64,000 nt of DNA, from contig NZ_AP014568.1 in the NCBI RefSeq assembly GCF_000828895.1, positions 1,557,858 to 1,621,857 on the forward strand. Reading direction: 5' to 3'. The stretch comes from Serpentinimonas raichei. GTDB taxonomy: Bacteria > Pseudomonadota > Gammaproteobacteria > Burkholderiales > Burkholderiaceae_C. Shown here piece after piece: positions 18,837 to 25,907 of the stretch. The translations under genes were made by a program, and so were the position numbers. Positions within the stretch are counted from its first letter, which is position 1. Every line of letters starts with the position of its first letter. Below the pieces are notes generated by a model that was not told where the DNA came from, made no database searches, and saw nothing but the letters and a program-made list of their open reading frames with translations.

Positions 18837-19184
18837 TCACGAATCGAACGCGGCCACCACCTCCTGCTGCACCGCTTGCAGCCCCTTGCGCTCGATGAGG
18901 TTGAGGAGTTTGAGGGACGTGCCACTCGGCTTCTTGTCACCTGCCTCCCACTTTTGCACCGTGGACACACTGGTGTTGAGCACCGCGGCAAACACCGACT
19001 GGCTCAGGTGCGCTTGTTCGCGCAGCGCTCTGATTTGCTGCGGCACCAGCTCGTGGACGCCGAGATGGCACAGGGCATCAAACTCGCCCATGCGCCGCTT
19101 GCTGATGAGCCCAGCGCCATGCAGCCCGCATGCGGTTTCGTGCACCTCATTCAGGATGCGGCTTTTGCGTTTGGTCGTTGTCAT
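18837..19184 (-). CDS. HigA-type HTH antitoxin
   Basis: This 115-residue antitoxin has a C-terminal Xre-type helix-turn-helix (LREQAHLSQSVFAAVLNTSVSTVQKWE compresses the two helices) with the LNxSxxTVQKWExGxKxPSGxxLKLL pattern typical of HigA2-like proteins. Start 19184 (MTTTKRKSRILNE) has GAGG 6 nt upstream. It overlaps the end of its toxin gene by 38 bp. The toxin is frameshifted, so the antitoxin is now probably a free repressor. Confidence 0.82.
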   Translation of the reverse strand: MTTTKRKSRILNEVHETACGLHGAGLISKRRMGEFDALCHLGVHELVPQQIRALREQAHLSQSVFAAVLNTSVSTVQKWEAGDKKPSGTSLKLLNLIERKGLQAVQQEVVAAFDS

Positions 19185-19552
19185 GGCATACCTCTTCAAT
19201 TTCACCCACCGCCAGAGCGTTTTCCAGTTGGCGGTCATCAAACTTCAGCAACACCGTTACCACCTCTTGGAGCGCCTTCAATTCATCTTCGTTGACGTTG
19301 GCACGCTCGTTCTTCTCGAACCCGTAGAGAAAGAACCACAGTCCCGCGCGCTTGGTCGCTACGATGGTTCTGGAACCGCCACGCTTGCCTTGGCCCGCCA
19401 GCGCAATGCGCTATTTTCAATAGATGGCCACCCAAGTCTGCGTCCACGAGTCCCTGAACCATCTCTCTCACTGCATCGCGCAGGCCCGCATCAGTCAGAC
19501 CTGTCTTGCGCATCCAGCGGGTGAATGTGCGGGTACGGAAAACTCTGTCCAT
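19147..19552 (-). pseudogene. RelE/HigB-type toxin, frameshifted
   Basis: The reading frame starts MDRVFRTRTFTRWMRKTGL and continues DAVREMVQGLVDADLGGHLLK, matching HigB/RelE-type toxins. It then loses sense around 19418. Reading in the next frame from there recovers RIALAGQGKRGGSRTIVATK, LWFFLYGFEKNERANV and the usual C-terminus, ending at 19147. One extra base near AAAATAGCGC restores the family sequence if removed. The toxin is therefore inactive unless frameshifting or a sequencing error is involved. Antitoxin downstream is intact. Confidence 0.75.
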
Positions 19553-19599
19553 TTATTAAATCATACCACTGGATGCGATAGATTGCCAGTCGTGCCAGG

Positions 19600-19936
19600 C
19601 TACGGCGCGCAGGCGAATCGACCTTTGTCCCGTTCCCTGACCAGTTCGTACCAGCGCTTGGCTGGTGCCGAGGGCGCCGGACGCTCGACTGGCTCGACGG
19701 CTGCTGCAGCGGCCTTGCCACGCACACTGTTGGCGATCTCCCAAGCCAGAATCGCCTGCAGCGAGAAGCGCAGATTGCCGACCAGCATCAGGTGCGGCAC
19801 GCGCTTGCTGTTGCGTTTGGCCTGATCGCGGAAAAGGTGGGTCGACAGCGATGCCGCCTCGGCGATTTCCTTGGCTGTGAGGCATTGTCTTGCAGCCTCG
19901 TCATTGCCGCCCTGATCCGCTGCTTTACAAGGCGGT
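19600..19936 (-). pseudogene. C-terminal remnant of an AlpA/MerR-like DNA-binding protein
   Basis: The frame has no upstream start and directly follows the AbiEii stop codon in the same frame. It reads LTAKEIAEAASLSTHLFRD, then PHLMLVGNLRFSLQAI and AKRWYELVRERDKGRF. These match the second half of the intact protein at 21480-22034 almost residue for residue. It is thus a truncated paralogue whose N-terminal half was lost when the AbiE pair was inserted or when DNA between the two copies was rearranged. Confidence 0.75.
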
Positions 19937-19938
19937 GT

Positions 19939-20802
19939 TCAAAGAGCGGCTCGGTTCAACGCAGGGGCCAAGGCAGATCGCAACCGATCCACGATGGCAG
20001 GCAGGGGCTTGGGGGGAAGCTCGTTCTTCTTGAGAAACGCCAGCCACAGCGCCTGCCGCGAGGAATTGTGCGCGAACTCGTCCGTCAGCCCAAGCGGCAC
20101 CGCATTGGGCACGGACATGCCGCGCCGCTCGAAGGTGGCTTTGATCGCTTGGGCCAGCAAATCGGTGTCCAGGGTTTCTCGCTCCAGCAGCACCGACAGA
20201 TCGAAGTAGTCCTTCAGGCGGCTGTTGCTCATGCCCAGCAGGGCGATGGCGTGGAGTTTTTCCGCGATGACCGTGTACGTCGGGTAGGCTCGCAGCCGGG
20301 GTGCGGGCAGATCATCCAGCAGGACCGGATAGACCGAATCCACCGGTGCGGGTGTGACGGCATCGCCGAAGCCAACGTCGATCTGCGTCTTGCAGCGCGC
20401 CTTGGCCAGTTCGCCTGCGATGAACACGCGCACGCCGCCGTAGCCGGCTTCCTTGCGGATCTCATCCACCGTGACCGAGGCCGGATCGAATGCAATGCCG
20501 TCGTCAACAGCCACGGCGGCGATGTCACGGAAAGTTTCGGCAACCGATGCCAAATCGCTCGCGCCGAAGCCGAGCAGATCGGCATCGCGCGTGGCCCGGT
20601 GCGGCATGTCGTACCAGAGCGTGAACAGCAGCGCGCCCTTGAGCAGAAAACGATCGGCGTGCTGCGATTGGGTCAGGCGGTAGAGGATGCGTTCCAGCGC
20701 AAAGCGCACCAGCACCTGATTGAAATCGACACCCTGCGTTTTGGCAACGTTGAGCAGGCGCGCACGGACGGACGCAGCGACGTTGGGATTGGCGGGGTTC
20801 AT
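19939..20802 (-). CDS. AbiEii-type nucleotidyltransferase toxin
   Basis: The 287-residue protein has the DNA polymerase beta-like nucleotidyltransferase fold of AbiEii/MenT toxins: FLLKGALLFTLW, TRDADLLGFGA with the paired acidic residues, and EKLHAIALLGMSNSRLKDYFDL in the second half. AbiEii toxins transfer nucleotides (onto tRNA in MenT relatives) and stop growth upon phage infection. Its ATG overlaps the AbiEi stop by 4 bp (20799-20802), the usual type IV toxin-antitoxin order with antitoxin first. It appears complete. Confidence 0.9.
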   Translation of the reverse strand: MNPANPNVAASVRARLLNVAKTQGVDFNQVLVRFALERILYRLTQSQHADRFLLKGALLFTLWYDMPHRATRDADLLGFGASDLASVAETFRDIAAVAVDDGIAFDPASVTVDEIRKEAGYGGVRVFIAGELAKARCKTQIDVGFGDAVTPAPVDSVYPVLLDDLPAPRLRAYPTYTVIAEKLHAIALLGMSNSRLKDYFDLSVLLERETLDTDLLAQAIKATFERRGMSVPNAVPLGLTDEFAHNSSRQALWLAFLKKNELPPKPLPAIVDRLRSALAPALNRAAL

Positions 20803-21404
20803 CCGATGCTCTCCAGATAGGGCCGCATCACGTTGGCCACGCGGCAGACCTTGGCGTTGCGCCAGATGTCATCGACCGATGCCTTGTTGCGGGCCCGGAC
20901 GTCCTTCAGTGCCTCCAGCGCCACGTCCAGGCCGATCTTGTTGCGGTGCTTGAAGCAGTCCGCCAGGGTCTTGGCCACGCCGTACACCCGCAGCGTGACG
21001 CCATCGCGTTCAACTTCATCGATGCCCGCCGTGTAGGCTGCACCCGTGAACTGCACCATCTTGATCGGCGGGTAGTCGAACCGTGGGGCATGGCTGCCGC
21101 GCGGCATGGCGATCCAGACCTGGCGCGGCAATTGGGTTGTGAGCTCGTGGAACTGCAGCGCCGTGAGCAGGCAGAACACGGCTTGCGGCACCTTGGTGGC
21201 GACGGTCACCAGACTTTCGTGTTCAGACCACTGAGAGCCCGGCAGGCGGTACAGACCACGCCCAATTTTCTCCAGCAAACCAGCGGCCGTCAGACGCGTC
21301 AGGACGACCCGGGGCGCATCGATGGCGTCCAGATCGCTGGCACGCAGCAGCCCCTTCTGGCTGGCCAGGCCGAGGACGCGCTGGGTATGGGTGTCAGGGA
21401 GCAT
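20799..21404 (-). CDS. AbiEi-type antitoxin/transcriptional repressor
   Basis: The 201-residue protein has an N-terminal winged helix (GLLRASDLDAIDAPRVVLTR and GRGLYRL) followed by the AbiEi antitoxin domain (AVFCLLTALQFHELT, PRQVWIAMPRG, then VYGVAKTLADCFKHRNKIG). AbiEi proteins repress their own promoter and neutralise AbiEii. It is first in the coupled pair, and the about 75 bp to the neighbouring AlpA-like gene should contain the operator. Confidence 0.9.
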   Translation of the reverse strand: MLPDTHTQRVLGLASQKGLLRASDLDAIDAPRVVLTRLTAAGLLEKIGRGLYRLPGSQWSEHESLVTVATKVPQAVFCLLTALQFHELTTQLPRQVWIAMPRGSHAPRFDYPPIKMVQFTGAAYTAGIDEVERDGVTLRVYGVAKTLADCFKHRNKIGLDVALEALKDVRARNKASVDDIWRNAKVCRVANVMRPYLESIG

Positions 21405-21479
21405 GGCTGGAGTATGTTCCTTTTATTCGTCAAAAACAATATATGGACGAAATATAGGAACGCAATCAGCAACATCTGC

Positions 21480-22034
21480 TCAAGACGACGGCGCGGAATC
21501 GAACCGTGCGCCGTCCTGCTCCCTGACGAGTTCGTGCCAGCGTTTGGCTGGCTCTAAAGGTGCTGCCGGGCTCTCGGCTTCATCGCTGACGGCTGTGGCG
21601 GTGCCGCCAACCACGCTGTTGGCCGTCTCCCATTCCTGGATCGCTGGCAGTGAAAACCGGAGGTTGCCCACCAGCATCAGGTGGGGAACGCGTTTGCGAT
21701 TGCGCTCGGCCTGATCGCGGAACAGGTGGATGGGTAGCGATGCTGCTTCGGCAATTTCTTTGGCGGTGAAGTAGTTGTCTTCAGCCTTGGCATCGAGGCC
21801 CTGCGCCGCTTCTGGCACTTCCGGCTTGAAGTCCCGTTTGATGCCGAGCAGTGTCATCAGATGCTGCGCGCTGCTGTGCTCGAACTCGAGGACGTCTGCT
21901 TCGTGGTATCGGACGTGGCGGAACAACTTGTGCCAGACCGGCCCTTCGCCATCGAGCCGCCAGCGCCGCAGCGTCTTGAGACTGACTTGCCAGCGGTCGG
22001 CCACATGCTTTTCGGTCATCACGGGGTAGTGCAT
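21480..22034 (-). CDS. AlpA/MerR-like DNA-binding protein
   Basis: In this 184-residue protein the N-terminus MHYPVMTEKHVADRWQVS and LKTLRRWRLDGEGPVWHK is a MerR/AlpA-type winged helix as in excisionase-like regulators. A second helical region follows (FTAKEIAEAASLPIHLFRD; RVPHLMLVGNLRFSL). Start 22034 has AGGAG 6 nt upstream; the longer frame runs into non-coding sequence. The second half is duplicated as the remnant at 19600-19936. Role unknown; plasmid and island regulators of this kind control transfer or excision genes. Confidence 0.7.
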   Translation of the reverse strand: MHYPVMTEKHVADRWQVSLKTLRRWRLDGEGPVWHKLFRHVRYHEADVLEFEHSSAQHLMTLLGIKRDFKPEVPEAAQGLDAKAEDNYFTAKEIAEAASLPIHLFRDQAERNRKRVPHLMLVGNLRFSLPAIQEWETANSVVGGTATAVSDEAESPAAPLEPAKRWHELVREQDGARFDSAPSS

Positions 22035-22104
22035 CTTTTGCTCCTGAACAGATGACCCCAGGACAACGCTGTTCACCGTAGAAGTCAAGCTCAGTGTTCG
22101 ATGA

Positions 22105-22476
22105 TCACCCTGGAGCCGTCTGCGCAATCAGCACATCGGCCGGGATGCCCAGGCTCTTGTGCAGTCTGCGGATCATGGCCAGCGTCAGCGGGCGCTTGCG
22201 GTTCAGGACTTCGTAAACGCGGTTGCTCTTGCCTATGATGGGCTCAAGATCTTTGATAGACAGACCGCTCTGATCCATGCGGAATTTGATGGCATCCACC
22301 GGATCTGGCGCGGTGATGGGCACTTGCTTGGCCTCGTAGGCTTGCACCAGCGTGGCCAGGATGTCCAGGCGATCACCCTCTGGCGTACCCAGATCGGGGT
22401 CGGAATCCATCAAGGCCGAGATCTCTTTGAGCGTGGCCTTGTAGTCTGCTTCGGTGTGGATGGGGCGGATGTCCAT
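22105..22476 (-). CDS. higA: HigA antitoxin
   Basis: The 123-residue protein matches HigA antitoxins. The N-terminus MDIRPIHTEADYKATLKEI and the segment LVQAYEAKQVPI lead into an Xre-type HTH with MDQSGLSIKDLEPIIGKSNR and VLNRKRPLTLAMIRRLHKSL. It lies 18 bp behind the HigB gene, the characteristic toxin-first order of hig loci. It should bind the hig promoter upstream of higB. Confidence 0.9.
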   Translation of the reverse strand: MDIRPIHTEADYKATLKEISALMDSDPDLGTPEGDRLDILATLVQAYEAKQVPITAPDPVDAIKFRMDQSGLSIKDLEPIIGKSNRVYEVLNRKRPLTLAMIRRLHKSLGIPADVLIAQTAPG

Positions 22477-22494
22477 GTTTTCCTCCGTGGCCGG

Positions 22495-22797
22495 TCAGGC
22501 CGAATCGATGGTTTCTGCGTCCACTGCGCCGTACTCTTTGTGGGTGCCGACGAACTTCACGTAAACGATCTGCAACTTGTACGCAATGGCCACGATCAGC
22601 CGGTAGTCATTGCCTTTGATGTTGAAGACCACGCGACGGTTCTTCAGCACGCTGGCGCTGCGGTACTGCGCCTTGATGTCGGCGGGCTGGCTCCAGCTCG
22701 CACTGGTGGCCTCCTCGTACCAAGCCTTCAGCGGCTGCTCGGCGTCGGGGTAGCGCTCCCAGAAGGCGCGAAGGGTAGACACGGCAATCACTCGCAT
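22495..22797 (-). CDS. higB: HigB toxin (mRNA interferase)
   Basis: The 100-residue toxin of the HigB family begins MRVIAVSTLRAFWERYPDAE and contains SVLKNRRVVFNIKGNDYRL and VYVKFVGTHKEYGAVDAET, the family's core including the conserved Asn-Asp-Tyr-Arg and His residues. HigB cleaves mRNA on the ribosome. It is intact and precedes higA. The direct repeat-like TAGTCCCAAAATGGGACTA (22809-22827), just upstream, is a near-perfect palindrome and a likely HigA operator. Confidence 0.9.
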   Translation of the reverse strand: MRVIAVSTLRAFWERYPDAEQPLKAWYEEATSASWSQPADIKAQYRSASVLKNRRVVFNIKGNDYRLIVAIAYKLQIVYVKFVGTHKEYGAVDAETIDSA

Positions 22798-22808
22798 AGT
22801 TCGAAGTA

Positions 22809-22827
22809 TAGTCCCAAAATGGGACTA
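22809..22827. promoter_or_regulatory. Palindromic operator upstream of higBA
   Basis: TAGTCCCA, a 3-base centre, then TGGGACTA form an 8-bp inverted repeat 12 bp upstream of the higB start. Position and symmetry suit the HigA or HigBA repressor binding site over the promoter. Confidence 0.65.
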
Positions 22828-22998
22828 AGGCAAGTGGCGTCCGGCCGAGGCGGGTGGTCAAGGCGTCCAAGAATGTGTGAGTGGGTGTGTTTATGGTTGT
22901 CCGAGCTGGCTCAGCATTGATCGGCCGGATTTCCGAGCTGCTCGTTTCGTACAGGTGGGCACCTACAATGGGGCCGCTTTCGAATCTGGTTCAGATGA

Positions 22999-23030
22999 CG
23001 GACGCGGGTTCGGTTCCGCGTTCCACCACC
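22999..23030 (+). repeat. tmRNA 3'-end-like attachment scar
   Basis: CGGACGCGGGTTCGGTTCC followed shortly by TTCCACCACCA resembles the conserved 3' end of bacterial tmRNA (GGACGCGGGTTCAACTCC in E. coli, then the CCA end). There is no tag-peptide frame or 5' domain nearby, so this is not a working ssrA gene. Such a fragment is what an island integrating at ssrA leaves at its far end. A terminator follows 10 bp later. Confidence 0.5.
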
Positions 23031-23040
23031 ACTCACCCCC

Positions 23041-23073
23041 AATCCCAGCCCTTATCCGGCTGGGATTTTTTTT
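23041..23073 (+). terminator. Rho-independent terminator
   Basis: A perfect 10-bp stem AATCCCAGCC / GGCTGGGATT with a 7-base loop is followed by eight T residues. It lies directly after the tmRNA-like scar. Confidence 0.9.
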
Positions 23074-23198
23074 GATATTTTCCCAATAATTTCAAGTGCT
23101 TACGAGCCTTGGCCGAAGACTTCCCGGCGTCCAAAACCCCCCCAAAATCCCCTGAAAAGCCGCCCTGAAAACGGAGAATTCTCTGTTTTTCTCTACCA

Positions 23199-23220
23199 GC
23201 CTCGCGAGTACTCGCGAGGC
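23199..23220. repeat. 22-bp perfect palindrome
   Basis: GCCTCGCGAGT is followed at once by its reverse complement, giving a 22-bp uninterrupted palindrome with no loop. That is too symmetrical for a terminator and there is no T run. It could be a protein-binding site (partition, resolution or integrase-type) or a cruciform. Confidence 0.7.
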
Positions 23221-23559
23221 CTGATCGTTAAAAATCAATGGCTTGCAAGGGGTGAGTTGTGGCGGGCAGATATTCTCCAGTCGAGATCTGAAATCTGAAA
23301 GCGCCTTGCACGAGAGGCGGCGGCATGATTCAGGCGACAACTTTCTTGGCCTGCGCCGAACCGGCCACCCAGCGTTGCTTCGGATGTGGGACAAACGGCA
23401 ACGAAGCTACCGGGCGATGGGGTATCGCGTCGAGGCGTAGCGCGAATTTGGCGAAATCAGGTGCCCGTACAGTCGCTTGTCTTCTGTGTGCGCAATCGTT
23501 GCGACAGATGCCGTCACTGGTGCGACAATGCCCCTATCTGATCGCTCCGTGAGGCCCCC

Positions 23560-23829
23560 ATGTCCGACCGCATCAACGCCCGTCTGTCGCAACCCTTGGC
23601 TGAATTCGTGGGCCGAATGGTCGGCGAGGCGGGTCTTTACGAAACACCCAGCGAATACGTGCGCGACCTGATCCGCCGCGACATGGAACGGCGTGACGGC
23701 CAGTTTGTGCAGGACGCCATTCTCGCCGGATACCGAGACTTGGCGGCAGGCCGCGTCTTTGCGTCCAGCGGCGACTTCAAGACCGACATGGCAGCACTCG
23801 AGCGCAAGGAAGCCGATGGCTGGCAATGA
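23560..23829 (+). CDS. ParD-type antitoxin
   Basis: This 89-residue antitoxin has an N-terminal ribbon-helix-helix domain (INARLSQPLAEFVGRMV and PSEYVRDLIRRDME) and an extended C-terminal tail ending AALERKEADGWQ, as in ParD of RK2. It should repress its own promoter and mask ParE. The toxin gene overlaps its end by 14 bp. Confidence 0.88.
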   Translation: MSDRINARLSQPLAEFVGRMVGEAGLYETPSEYVRDLIRRDMERRDGQFVQDAILAGYRDLAAGRVFASSGDFKTDMAALERKEADGWQ

Positions 23830-24184
23830 CGTGCCATCACCCGCCACGTTCCTGCTGACCCGCAATGCGGCGCTGGATTTGCGCCGCATCCACACGCGGT
23901 CGCGACGTGAATGGGGCCAAGACGTTGCCGACCAGTACCTCGCCGATCTGTACGCGGCCATGGGCGTTGCTGCCGCCAACCCGGAGCAGGGCCGCTTGCG
24001 GCAGCACCGTTCGGCGCCGTTTCTGATGGTTCCTGCGCGGCAGCACTTCGTCATATATGACCTTGTGCCGCAGGGCGTCGCGGTGCTGACGGTTCAACAT
24101 CAGGTGCGCGACATCGAGACCCTGATTGCGCAACTGACCCCTGCTTTCGTCACAGAAGTGGAGCGGTTGAAGCGGAAAGTCTGA
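23816..24184 (+). CDS. ParE/RelE-type toxin
   Basis: The 122-residue toxin of the ParE superfamily contains FLLTRNAALDLRRIHTRSRREWG, split by the usual two helices, and the strand region HFVIYDLVPQGVAVLTVQHQ with the C-terminal basic residues. ParE toxins poison DNA gyrase. The start is the ATG at 23816 inside the end of parD, the normal overlap. The C-terminus is about 20 residues longer than usual (TPAFVTEVERLKRKV). Confidence 0.85.
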   Translation: MAGNDVPSPATFLLTRNAALDLRRIHTRSRREWGQDVADQYLADLYAAMGVAAANPEQGRLRQHRSAPFLMVPARQHFVIYDLVPQGVAVLTVQHQVRDIETLIAQLTPAFVTEVERLKRKV

Positions 24185-24288
24185 TGCATCCCGTTCATTG
24201 CAACCCGCCGCAGCCATCTCCAATGCTCATGAGCTCGGGAGGCCGGTCGGCAGATGGTCATCGATCCGCCAGCAGAGCAAGGAGCCCC

Positions 24289-24627
24289 ATGATGGCAAGA
24301 AAACTCGATGACGTGATCGCCGCGCTGCCCAAAGAGCGCCAGCAACGGGTGCAAGCGCGAGCGATGGAGTTGGCCACGCTCAAAGATCTGCGCTTGGCGG
24401 CCGAGCAAACCAAGCAGCAACTGGCCGCCACGCTGGGTGTGGGGCAAGACACCATCTCGCGCCTGGAAAAACGCAGCGACATGCTGCTGTCAACCCTGCG
24501 CCAGTACGTGCAAGGCATGGGTGGCAATCTCGAGCTCGTGACCCAGTTCCCGAACCGCCCGCCCGTGGTGATCGAGCACCTTGGGGTGCAAGCAAGCTCT
24601 GACAAAAAGCCTCGCGCAAGCGCTTGA
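24289..24627 (+). CDS. Xre-family HTH protein, orphan antitoxin type
   Basis: The 112-residue protein begins MMARKLDDVIAALPKERQQ and carries an HTH (LRLAAEQTKQQLAATLGV; DTISRLEKRSDMLLSTLRQY) with the C-terminal FPNRPPVVIEHLG that marks antitoxins usually found behind a RelE/HigB-type toxin. AAGGAG lies 4 nt before 24289 and 7 nt before the second ATG at 24292, so either may be used. No matching toxin is next to it; the about 100 bp upstream contain only non-coding sequence. It may be an orphan that survived loss of its partner. Confidence 0.75.
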   Translation: MMARKLDDVIAALPKERQQRVQARAMELATLKDLRLAAEQTKQQLAATLGVGQDTISRLEKRSDMLLSTLRQYVQGMGGNLELVTQFPNRPPVVIEHLGVQASSDKKPRASA

Positions 24628-24658
24628 AGGCAAGCTCGGGGATCTGCGCAGGTTTTGG

Positions 24659-24835
24659 CTACATCAATATTCGGGGCTTGGGCACGTGTGCGGCGCGCTC
24701 GATGAGATCGTGCAGAAGGGATATGGCCACGGCCTTGTTGATCTCTCGGCTGGGCGAGCCTTGCGCACGGATGGCCCTGAACTCGACTTCGGATTCGGAT
24801 TCGGATTCGGGGATGTGGAGGGCTACCCCTGTCAC
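24659..24835 (-). pseudogene. ArfB-like N-terminal fragment with hexamer expansion
   Basis: A GTG-started 58-codon frame reads LHIPESESESE, then VEFRAIRAQGSPSREINKA. The start of ArfB (YaeJ) ribosome-rescue hydrolases reads LHIPESE followed by an IRAQGAGGQNVNK-type segment. Here the catalytic GGQ is replaced and the frame ends after another 25 residues, so hydrolysis cannot work. The repeated Glu-Ser comes from a tandem TTCGGA hexamer at 24788-24811. It is most likely a decayed copy carried into the island; chance similarity cannot be excluded. Confidence 0.4.
24788..24811. repeat. Hexanucleotide tandem repeat
   Basis: Three TTCGGA units plus a variant TTCGGG unit lie in tandem. They encode the Glu-Ser repeats in the ArfB-like fragment on the minus strand and could change length by slippage. 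Confidence 0.7.
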
Positions 24836-24889
24836 CCTAGCCGGGTGGAGTCCTTTGGGGGCCGTTGCTTGGCTGCCACATCACGGGCG

Positions 24890-24927
24890 ATCTAAGGGCA
24901 TGTTCCAGTTGAACCGCCTGATCGGCG
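24890..24927 (-). repeat. Decayed integron attC site (fifth)
   Basis: The sequence CAGTTGAACCGCC aligns with GAGTTGAACCGCAGG of the intact attC sites, and it is followed by GGCGCTGTGGGACAGGGTGC exactly as the others are. The outer half (TCTAAGG) and the GTTAGGC box are degraded. It marks the left end of the recognisable cassette array. Confidence 0.5.
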
Positions 24928-25030
24928 CTGTGGGACAGGGTGCTGTAGCCTTGGAACGCTGCGGCGTTGCCGGAGATTATGGTGGGGGCCTTGCAGGAAG
25001 GCAAGCGCGGTGTATCCGAGCAGCGTCGAG
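24928..25030 (-). repeat. Conserved pre-attC segment, copy 3
   Basis: This segment is homologous to 28024-28125 and 31992-32085. On the minus strand it reads ...CTTGCAAGGCC..., CATAATCTCCGGCAACGCCG and the usual lead-in to attC. The shared frame translates to TALAFLQGPHHNLRQRRSV. It forms the 3' part of a cassette, downstream of the gene at 25085-25630. Confidence 0.6.
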
Positions 25031-25084
25031 ATGGCCGAGTAGCAGGCCAGCGGAGCGGAAATGAGACTGGTTTTGGGGGCGAGG

Positions 25085-25630
25085 TCAAGGATTCAGGTAG
25101 AAGTCGTCTGGGAACGGACCTGCCCCGTCAATGGGATGATCATCAGCATAGTTACTTGGCGCATTGTTGAAGCTGCCACTATTACCATATCGACCAGAAA
25201 AGTTTTCCTGCTGAAGTCGGGCCTCGTATTCATCCTCCTCCATTCTGCGACGCTGGTCCTCCAATTCGTTGGAGTTCTCTGAGAACTTTCCATTCGCCCG
25301 TGACAGCATTTCCTGATGTGCGTACGCCTGCCGACGGCCTGCCTCTACTACTTCCTTCTTGCGGCGCTTCCGATAGTAATTGCGTTGTCCACCAAGCCAC
25401 CTTTCAATGTCCTCGCGGAGCTTCCAAGTCTCAAACGCCGCTATGGTGGTCTCCCGCTGCCCGCCGTCTCGCAGTGTCCTAATCTTCGTACGCAAGATGA
25501 CTGGGATGAAGCGCTGCATCCCACGACTTTCGGACCAAAGAAAGACGTGCGGGCAGTCAGGCAGTTGTAGTGTTGGATCAAAGACCAAGACTTCATCATC
25601 CAAGAGGCCGAGCCAAAGTGAGGTGGACAT
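25085..25630 (-). CDS. Integron cassette protein of unknown function
   Basis: I do not recognise this 181-residue protein. The start at 25628-25630 (MSTSLWLGLLDDEVLVFDP) lies 8 bp from the neighbouring attC box, as expected for a cassette gene, and rules out the longer frame that crosses attC. The N-terminal half looks globular with WLGL and HVFLWSES segments. The C-terminal half is strongly charged and likely helical (YYRKRRKKEVVEAGRRQ; ELEDQRRRMEEDEYE), then Asn/Pro-rich. No signal peptide or membrane segment. It is read from right to left like all cassettes here. Confidence 0.65.
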   Translation of the reverse strand: MSTSLWLGLLDDEVLVFDPTLQLPDCPHVFLWSESRGMQRFIPVILRTKIRTLRDGGQRETTIAAFETWKLREDIERWLGGQRNYYRKRRKKEVVEAGRRQAYAHQEMLSRANGKFSENSNELEDQRRRMEEDEYEARLQQENFSGRYGNSGSFNNAPSNYADDHPIDGAGPFPDDFYLNP

Positions 25631-25638
25631 TTCGTGAC

Positions 25639-25700
25639 GCCTAACGTTTGAGGTGAGCGGCACCTGCGCTCTACACGAGATTTCCATATCCATCCGTCGT
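25639..25700 (-). repeat. Partial integron attC site (fourth)
   Basis: GCCTAACGTTTGAGGTGAGC at 25639-25658 matches the GTTAGGC box and the inner L' arm of the intact sites (GCCTAACGTTGAGGTTAACC), followed by a short inverted repeat. The distal arm is not recognisable. Its position fits, between the stop of the broken cassette gene (25671) and the next cassette start (25630). Confidence 0.6.
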
Positions 25701-25907
25701 GTACCAGCCACTGCCCGAGCAGCGGGCGCAACTCTCGACCTCGCCACGGCAGGAGCAGCTAGAAACGAGACGCTGCGTCTTTAGTGCGCTTGCGCGCTCT
25801 GCTTGCACCTTCTCATCGACAGCCTTAATGCGATCCCACTCCTCGACACTAACTTTGAGTATCCGTGCTTCAAGTTGTTGAATACGCGTCTTGAGGCTTT
25901 CTCTTTC
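25671..25907 (-). pseudogene. Cassette gene A, 3' half (cut by IS1380 copy 1)
   Basis: The frame reads ESLKTRIQQLEARIL and VEEWDRIKAVDEKVQ, then CSCRGEVESCARCSGSGWY and a stop. It is a coiled-coil stretch followed by a DnaJ-type zinc-finger pattern CxCxGx(4)CxxCxGxG. Its 5' half lies beyond the IS at 27643-27951. Taking out the IS and one TCTTTC duplication joins the halves in frame, giving one protein of about 180 residues. Confidence 0.8.

Larger units (their letters stand above)
22828..23559. other. Non-coding junction between higBA and parDE
   Basis: I find no gene here that I can support. It contains a TACAAT box (22970-22975), a tmRNA 3'-like scar (22999-23030), a terminator (23041-23073) and a 22-bp perfect palindrome (23199-23220). 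The rest is featureless apart from a run of C and A tracts near 23130. Confidence 0.5.

Noticed and set aside
22970..23034. Complete tmRNA (ssrA) gene
   Set aside because: Only about 60 bases lie between a TACAAT box and the CCA-like end; there is no tag-peptide frame, pseudoknot region or matching 5' acceptor strand.
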